The notes under the pieces were generated by a model. That model saw only the letters and a list, made by a program, of their open reading frames with translations, searched no databases and was not told where the DNA came from. A stretch of 10,778 nucleotides of DNA from NCBI GenBank assembly GCA_026991055.1, contig JALXCE010000339.1, positions 1 through 10,778 of the forward strand. Direction: 5' to 3'. Positions 6,838-10,778 of this stretch are shown one piece after another. Position 1 is the first letter of the stretch. Each line of letters opens with the position of its first letter. The translations under genes were made by a program, and so were the position numbers. This DNA comes from Caldifarciminota bacterium. Its GTDB lineage: Bacteria; Hydrothermota; Hydrothermia; B15-G9; WFZT01.

Positions 6838-7091
6838 CTTGCGGGAAATCCATGGGATGCCCTTTTAACCTTACTATCAACATTTATCAATCTCTGCCCG
6901 TTCTTCGTAGACGAGGGATAGGGGTTACAATTGAAAAATTCTTTCAACAATCACCTATCACACAAGCTTCGTGATCCAGATAAATAGGAGATTCGTTACA
7001 ACTGATTTATTCCAAGTTTACTTGATCAATTTTACCTATCTGTCCCTCAATACACAATCCCAGAGTAGGCTCCACAATCAATTCCCTCTGT

Positions 7092-7880
7092 TCACTCTTT
7101 CTGGCATGTGGGGCACCACCAGGTTCCGCGCTCCTTTTCAAACTTCACCTCGATTGGGGTGCCGCAGCGCGGGCATGGCTGGCCCTCTTTTCGGTGAATT
7201 TTCATGTGCTCACGGAATTCAAAAGGAGGAATATTGCCACGAGAAGCCCTGCTTATTGCTTCGATGGCTTCTTTCAGCACTTTTTTTGTGGATGAGACGA
7301 GGTTTTCAAAATCTTCCGCTTTAAGCTGCGATACTTTTCGAAATGGATTTATCCTCGCGTGCCATAAAATTTCATCGGCATAAGCATTCCCGATCCCTGC
7401 CACGATTTTCTGAGTTGTAATGAGCTTTTTTACGGTTCCTTTGAAACCCTCTGCTGCATTCTTCAGGTAGTCTGCTGTAAAGCTGCTGTCAATTGGCTCA
7501 GGCCCAAGGCTTTTTAGAACTCGTAGATTCTCTGGTTTTTTTACGATATAAAGCTGCAGGAGTTTTACAGGCTCAACTTCATAAATTCCGAGCACTTTTC
7601 CACTCTCAAATTTAAAAGTAAAAATCTCACCCTCATCCTCTTTCACCCAACCTCTAAGCATGGGGTGGAATACGAGTTTGAAACCATTGTCTGCCTCGAA
7701 AATAAGCAGTTTCCCCCGCCTATTTATTCGCTCCAGAGTAGAGTTTTTGAAAACTTCAGGTGGAAAGAATTTGGTTTTCAGAAAAGATTCCCCTTTAAGT
7801 TCAACCCCTACGATTTTCTCTCCTGCGAATTTCTGATTCAGAAAAACTTTCAATACTTCGAGGTCCGGGAGTTCGGGCAT
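7092..7880 (-). CDS. mutM: Fpg/Nei-family DNA glycosylase (formamidopyrimidine-DNA glycosylase type)
   Basis: This bifunctional glycosylase/AP lyase removes oxidised bases during base-excision repair. The 262-residue protein starts MPELPDLEVL; after removal of Met, Pro2 is the catalytic nucleophile and Glu3 the acid. Lys57 in RRGKLLIF matches the conserved family lysine. The helix-two-turn-helix motif is present (GIGNAYADEILWHARINP), and the protein ends in a zinc finger (CPRCG ... CPTCQ) whose beta-hairpin carries the expected Arg (RGTWWC). Unusual points: the HLGM(S/T)G loop reads HPMLRG, and the 'RRFG' segment that fills the void after base flipping in Fpg reads VEPVKLLQLY. This suggests a divergent Fpg/Nei subgroup, so substrate preference may differ from 8-oxoguanine. 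ATG at 7880 has GGAGG upstream and lies one base after the proC stop, so the two are co-transcribed. Confidence 0.88.
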   Translation of the reverse strand: MPELPDLEVLKVFLNQKFAGEKIVGVELKGESFLKTKFFPPEVFKNSTLERINRRGKLLIFEADNGFKLVFHPMLRGWVKEDEGEIFTFKFESGKVLGIYEVEPVKLLQLYIVKKPENLRVLKSLGPEPIDSSFTADYLKNAAEGFKGTVKKLITTQKIVAGIGNAYADEILWHARINPFRKVSQLKAEDFENLVSSTKKVLKEAIEAISRASRGNIPPFEFREHMKIHRKEGQPCPRCGTPIEVKFEKERGTWWCPTCQKE

Positions 7881-7881
7881 T

Positions 7882-8705
7882 TTAGTCCTCCAGGACTTTC
7901 TCGCTTTCTTTCTTTATCTCCTCGGCAATGACTTTGGATTTTTTATAGGCGGCATTTATCGCCTTCATCATGGCAGTTCTCACCCTGCTATCTTCGAGTT
8001 CGTAAATACCTTCGATGGTGACTCCTCCAGGAGTGACGACCATATCTTTTAGCTCGGCAGGATGGTCTTTGCTTGCAAGCAGGAGCTTTGCGGTGCCGAT
8101 GAATGTATGAGCCACAGCCTCCATGGCAATGTCGCGGGGCAGACCAATCAGTAAGCCGCCGTAAGTTAGAGCCTCGATCACAGTGTAAAGATAAGCTGGG
8201 CCGCTCCCTGATAGTGCTGTCATAGCGTCTATGTATTTTTCATCGACCTCTCTTGAAGCCCCAAATTTTTCAAAAATATTCACAGCAAGTTTTTTATTTT
8301 CCTCGCTTACATCTCTGTCAAATGAATAAACAGTATAGCTGCTCTGTGCCATAACTGCGATATTGGTCATTGCCCGTATAATCTGGGATTCAGGTGAAGC
8401 CTTCTTGAGCATTGAAATAGGAATCGCAGCAGCAAATGATATTACAGGTTTCCCAGCAGATTCGTCCTTGATGTCTTTTAAAACCTTAACAACCTGACCG
8501 GGCTTGACGGTGAGTATGATAACATCTGCGCCAGCAGCAGCTTCTTTGTTATCTCGGGTAACGGGGATTGTGCCGTTTATGAGGTTATCCTTGATCTTCC
8601 TTCTTCTGGTGGCGATGACGTTGTAGTGTTGATAGAGGGAAATGGCAATGGCTGAGCCGATCTTTCCGGCTCCAATAATGGCGATATTTAGTTTTTTGGC
8701 CCCAT
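7882..8705 (-). pseudogene. proC: proC, pyrroline-5-carboxylate reductase, with an apparent frameshift near the start
   Basis: ProC reduces pyrroline-5-carboxylate to proline with NAD(P)H, the last step of proline synthesis. The conserved sequence is complete in one frame. It begins KKLNIAIIGAGKIGSAIA (the Rossmann loop GAGKIG), continues through 'ADVIILTVKPGQV' and 'SGSGPAYLYTVIEAL', and reaches the signature VTPGGVTIEGIYELE. This frame has no ATG, GTG or TTG before codon 8410-8412, which would delete the nucleotide-binding domain. The well-placed start is the ATG at 8703-8705, with AAGAGGTGA at 8714-8722, but it reads MGPKN then stop. One extra A in the A6 tract (T6 at 8692-8697 on the plus strand) would join it to the main frame and give about 274 residues, normal for ProC. 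Either the base is a sequencing or assembly error or the gene is newly broken. mutM follows one base downstream, and tRNA-Asp lies 27 nt upstream. Confidence 0.88.
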
Positions 8706-8732
8706 GATCTCGTTCACCTCTTATAAAAATTA

Positions 8733-8810
8733 TGGCGGGGCTGACGAGATTTGAACTCGCGACCTCCGGCGTGACAGGCCGGCGTTCTAACCAGGCTGAA
8801 CTACAGCCCC
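8733..8810 (-). tRNA. tRNA-Asp (anticodon GTC)
   Basis: A full cloverleaf can be drawn. The acceptor GGGGCTG pairs with CAGCCCC, followed by discriminator G and an encoded CCA. The D-arm is GTTC/GAAC. The anticodon stem CCGGC/GCCGG carries loop CTGTCAC, giving anticodon GTC. The variable loop is AGGTC. The T-arm is GCGAG-TTCAAAT-CTCGT with a terminal G-U pair. Length is 78 nt including CCA, one more than E. coli tRNA-Asp because of the D-loop. No terminator separates it from proC, so a joint transcript processed after the CCA is likely. Confidence 0.96.
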
Positions 8811-8825
8811 GCCAGTGTGCTCATT

Positions 8826-8854
8826 ATTTTACCAATCTCCAGACTACCTGTCAA
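8826..8854 (-). promoter_or_regulatory. Promoter of tRNA-Asp (and probably proC-mutM)
   Basis: A perfect TTGACA (8849-8854) and TAAAAT (8826-8831) are separated by exactly 17 bp, the best promoter match in the window. The start would be near 8819, giving a leader of about 8-10 nt before the tRNA. The -35 box contains the TGA stop codon (8851-8853) of the upstream DUF4340 gene. Confidence 0.85.
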
Positions 8855-9798
8855 GCTCTCTTTTTCGCCTTTTTCCTTGAAAATTTCTTCCTTTTTGTCT
8901 CCTTTACCCCAAAGGCACGTCTGAATTTTGTAACCAGATAGTTGGAGATCACGTAAATCTGATCTTTGTCTTCCCTCTTAACGTAAACCGTATTCTTATC
9001 CCTCTTTTTCCCCACAAATAGGCGATAGGTAGAGCCATCCTTCAGGGTTATTTCGAAAATCTCCTTTGGTGGCTCAAGCCCGGCCTCTTTCAGCGAAAGT
9101 GTATCCTCAAAATCCATTGCTGAAAGTGTACGAATGGAGTTTAGCGCTCCCTTAAGAGCTATCGTGTCACCCTTTCCACCATTAAATACCCAGGCGCTAT
9201 CCTTTCTCTCTGCAACAATCGTATCTTTTCCATGAATATACGCAAATCTCACTATGCTGTCGGGCTTGAATCTGAAAATAACTCTTTCTCTCCAGCCGAT
9301 CACCCGTGATGTAAAAGGGCTCTTTAGATACTCCTTTACAAGAAAAACCTCTTTCATCTGGGGATTCCGCACATAGGTGTCCATAAAACTTGGACCGGAA
9401 TTCCCAAGATAAAGCTCAACAAGTTTTTTGTTTCCGCTGTATGCAATAACCTTCTGAGCGTTCTCAGTGACACCAAACTTTTCAAAGTTGGCCGGGTTTT
9501 TCGAAACCACCTCCCCCTTGAGATTAACAAGTATTTTTAATCTCTTCTCTATCATGTACTGGCTTGCCTCTTTGGGCTCTCCGTTTACCATGACAAACCA
9601 TTTCCCGTTGATTTTTCGAACATCGACGGTGTCCTTGCCGTTGATCACCACGATCCTTGTTATCATATCTTCAGTAACATTTTGCGGAATGGGTGAATTT
9701 TCCTTGTAAGAAATTTTTGATTTCCAGCTTTTCTGAGCAACTATAGCAACAATTACAAGCACAACCAGAATTGCTGCGAGAATTATCAATTTTTTCAT
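8851..9798 (-). CDS. DUF4340 membrane-anchored protein
   Basis: This 315-residue protein has one N-terminal membrane helix (about residues 4-21) and a large domain outside the cytoplasm. The body matches the DUF4340 pattern as I know it: tandem segments of the type 'ITRIVVINGKDTVDVRKINGKWFV', 'EKFGVTENAQKVIAY', 'VELYLGN', 'VFLVKEYL', repeated in degenerate form as 'KDTIVAERKDSAWVF' and 'EIFEITLKDGSTYRLFVGKK'. The C-terminal tail (KRKKFSRKKAKKRA) is strongly basic. The family commonly follows a GldG-type gene next to ABC transporter genes, as here; its molecular role is unknown. ATG at 9798 is preceded by AAGGAGG, which is formed by the last codons of the upstream gldG-like gene, three bases away, so translation is probably coupled. 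Confidence 0.85.
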   Translation of the reverse strand: MKKLIILAAILVVLVIVAIVAQKSWKSKISYKENSPIPQNVTEDMITRIVVINGKDTVDVRKINGKWFVMVNGEPKEASQYMIEKRLKILVNLKGEVVSKNPANFEKFGVTENAQKVIAYSGNKKLVELYLGNSGPSFMDTYVRNPQMKEVFLVKEYLKSPFTSRVIGWRERVIFRFKPDSIVRFAYIHGKDTIVAERKDSAWVFNGGKGDTIALKGALNSIRTLSAMDFEDTLSLKEAGLEPPKEIFEITLKDGSTYRLFVGKKRDKNTVYVKREDKDQIYVISNYLVTKFRRAFGVKETKRKKFSRKKAKKRA

Positions 9799-9801
9799 GA
9801 C

Positions 9802-10778
9802 TTACCTCCTTCTCTTTCTCCTTATTGAGTATCTTACGAGCCCGAAAATGATGACCAGAAGTGGCATCAGCACTATATTGATAAGCCTGATCATCGCCTT
9901 GGTGGTATCGCTTACCTGCTTTATTGGCCTCTCTGTCAACACCTTTGTCCTGACGTTGATGAGCTCACTACCCAGACTGAGATAGTCGAGGGCATTCATG
10001 AAGAAAACGAGGTTTTCCTTGAAACTCCCGGCAAATGGATTCTCAAGGAATTTAGAGTCTCCCATGACTATCACGAAGGTCGAATCGCTCAGACTCTTAT
10101 GCTTTTTCTGGTCAAACCCACTGGGTGCTTTGTCTCCAAAAGCAGAGGGAATTTGACCCTGGACAAGGACAATGAGGTCGAATTGTTTGAGTCTATTTTT
10201 TGCGGGTCTCTTCAAGTAATCCGGGGCAAGAAGGAAAAATCCCCTCTCTTCCCAGCTGAGTTTGGTGCTTTTTGCGAGTATGGTAACTTTGTACTTTGCG
10301 GTTGAATCCTTAAGAGGAGTGATGGAGCTTGTCCATGGGAGTACAAGTGAGTTTAGCTTGCTCACAATTGGATTGTCGGGATTGAAGTTTCTCACCTTGA
10401 CCCAGAGAGGATATGGAACGATAAACCTCATCACGCCTGTGCTAAAGGGTGCCATTTCGTTTGATACGTCAAGCACAAGATTTGGTTCCACCTTCACACC
10501 GTATTGCATAAGGTTGAGCTTGGCTTCGGGGACAGCTCTTGCATTGAGTCCCTGGACATCCACGCCATCAATGAGGAGAATAGCCTTACCACCGTGCATA
10601 ATGTACTGGTCAATTCGGTAAAGGGTTGAGGTATCGAGCTTTGAAATTCCTGCAACGACAAGCACATCAAGTGAATCCGGGATAGTTGAATCGATCTCCA
10701 CGATTTTGAATTCATCTGCGACTCTCTTTCTCAGAGTTTCATAATCTCCATTGAGGTCATGGTCACCACCTTTTACTA
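9802..10778 (-). CDS. GldG-like ABC-transporter accessory protein, C-terminal part (partial)
   Basis: The visible part is the last 324 residues; the frame remains open to the right edge, so the true start is outside the window. A GTG at 10701 is internal, because coding continues upstream of it (NGDYETLRKRVADEFKIV). The sequence matches the GldG/ABC_transp_aux pattern: 'LDVLVVAGISKLDTSTLYRIDQYIMHGGKAILLIDGV', then 'LMQYGVKVEPNLVLDVSNE', 'FIVPYPLWV', a later 'FVIVMGDSKFLENPF' and 'NLVFFMNALDYLSLGSELINVRTK'. The C-terminus has one membrane helix (about the last 30 residues) and ends RRKRRR. In Flavobacterium, GldG with GldF and an ATPase is linked to gliding motility, but relatives are widespread in non-gliding bacteria. 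The terminal Arg-Arg-stop codons (AGG AGG TAA) double as the Shine-Dalgarno for the DUF4340 gene. Confidence 0.85.
   Translation of the reverse strand, partial: VKGGDHDLNGDYETLRKRVADEFKIVEIDSTIPDSLDVLVVAGISKLDTSTLYRIDQYIMHGGKAILLIDGVDVQGLNARAVPEAKLNLMQYGVKVEPNLVLDVSNEMAPFSTGVMRFIVPYPLWVKVRNFNPDNPIVSKLNSLVLPWTSSITPLKDSTAKYKVTILAKSTKLSWEERGFFLLAPDYLKRPAKNRLKQFDLIVLVQGQIPSAFGDKAPSGFDQKKHKSLSDSTFVIVMGDSKFLENPFAGSFKENLVFFMNALDYLSLGSELINVRTKVLTERPIKQVSDTTKAMIRLINIVLMPLLVIIFGLVRYSIRRKRRR

Larger units (their letters stand above)
6598..7091. other. Intergenic region between convergent transcription units
   Basis: No supported gene lies in these 494 bases. It holds a perfect 12-bp palindrome (6727-6752) and two copies of a 26-nt imperfect repeat (6631-6656, 6812-6837). 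A 60-codon minus-strand frame at 6768-6950 starts with TTG, has no Shine-Dalgarno or domain, and overlaps the second repeat copy, so it was not accepted as a gene. The plus-strand membrane gene and the minus-strand mutM gene both end facing this region. Confidence 0.6.

Noticed and set aside
6926..6948. CRISPR-repeat-like sequence (GTTACAATTGAAA with a TTTCAA end)
   Set aside because: There is only one copy and no regular spacing on either side; it is a short AT hairpin.
6971..7324. 117-codon plus-strand frame
   Set aside because: Most of it is antisense to the mutM C-terminal zinc finger and helix-turn-helix region; there is no domain or ribosome site.
7882..8412. proC as a naturally short 176-residue protein starting at MLKKASPE
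   Set aside because: The Rossmann nucleotide-binding domain is encoded just upstream in the same frame, so this methionine is internal.

Overview
The window looks like a chromosomal segment of an uncultured, moderately AT-rich bacterium with FCB-group character. The supporting genes are a GldG-type ABC-associated protein paired with a DUF4340 protein, and a lipoprotein whose mature N-terminus reads CAYFNTYYNAKKYF. I recall both mainly from Bacteroidetes-like phyla and candidate phyla such as WOR-3, Hydrothermae or Marinimicrobia. This assignment is an inference and cannot be settled from the sequence alone.

Layout. (1) 35-1358, minus strand: a secreted beta-propeller lipoprotein followed by a tiny exported protein whose ribosome binding site overlaps the lipoprotein stop. 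(2) 1359-1814: a gap with several strong Shine-Dalgarno/ATG pairs on the minus strand that lead only into very short reading frames. (3) 1815-2268: the decayed 5' part of a DDE transposase gene. (4) 2302-5964, plus strand: three overlapping genes, namely a TPR lipoprotein, a YegS/DagK-type lipid kinase and the RNA ligase RtcB, followed by a 12-bp GC hairpin. (5) 5965-7091: mostly non-coding, with one 65-aa two-helix membrane protein, a startless 79-codon minus-strand reading frame, a perfect 12-bp palindrome and a 26-nt imperfect direct repeat. (6) 7092-8831, minus strand: a consensus-like promoter, tRNA-Asp(GTC), proC and a mutM/Fpg-family gene, tightly spaced and probably one transcript. (7) 8851-10778, minus strand: a DUF4340 membrane-anchored protein and the C-terminal 324 residues of a GldG-like protein that runs off the right edge.

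How the genes work together. The right half combines an ABC-transporter accessory pair (gldG-like and DUF4340) with a housekeeping group for tRNA, proline synthesis and base-excision repair. The plus-strand trio has no single obvious pathway; translational overlap suggests co-expression. RtcB keeps all the metal-binding and guanylylated residues I checked, so it should be active.

The most useful observations are as follows. proC has an apparent one-base frameshift in an A6 tract four codons after a well-placed start, and all of its conserved sequence is in the other frame. The transposase relic has a lost start, a T6 frameshift and a truncated catalytic core, and it abuts the TPR lipoprotein gene, whose start lacks a Shine-Dalgarno but sits just after a TTGATT-17-CATAAT motif. 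The tRNA promoter's -35 box is built over the stop codon of the DUF4340 gene. I found no CRISPR array, defence island or evident new system.
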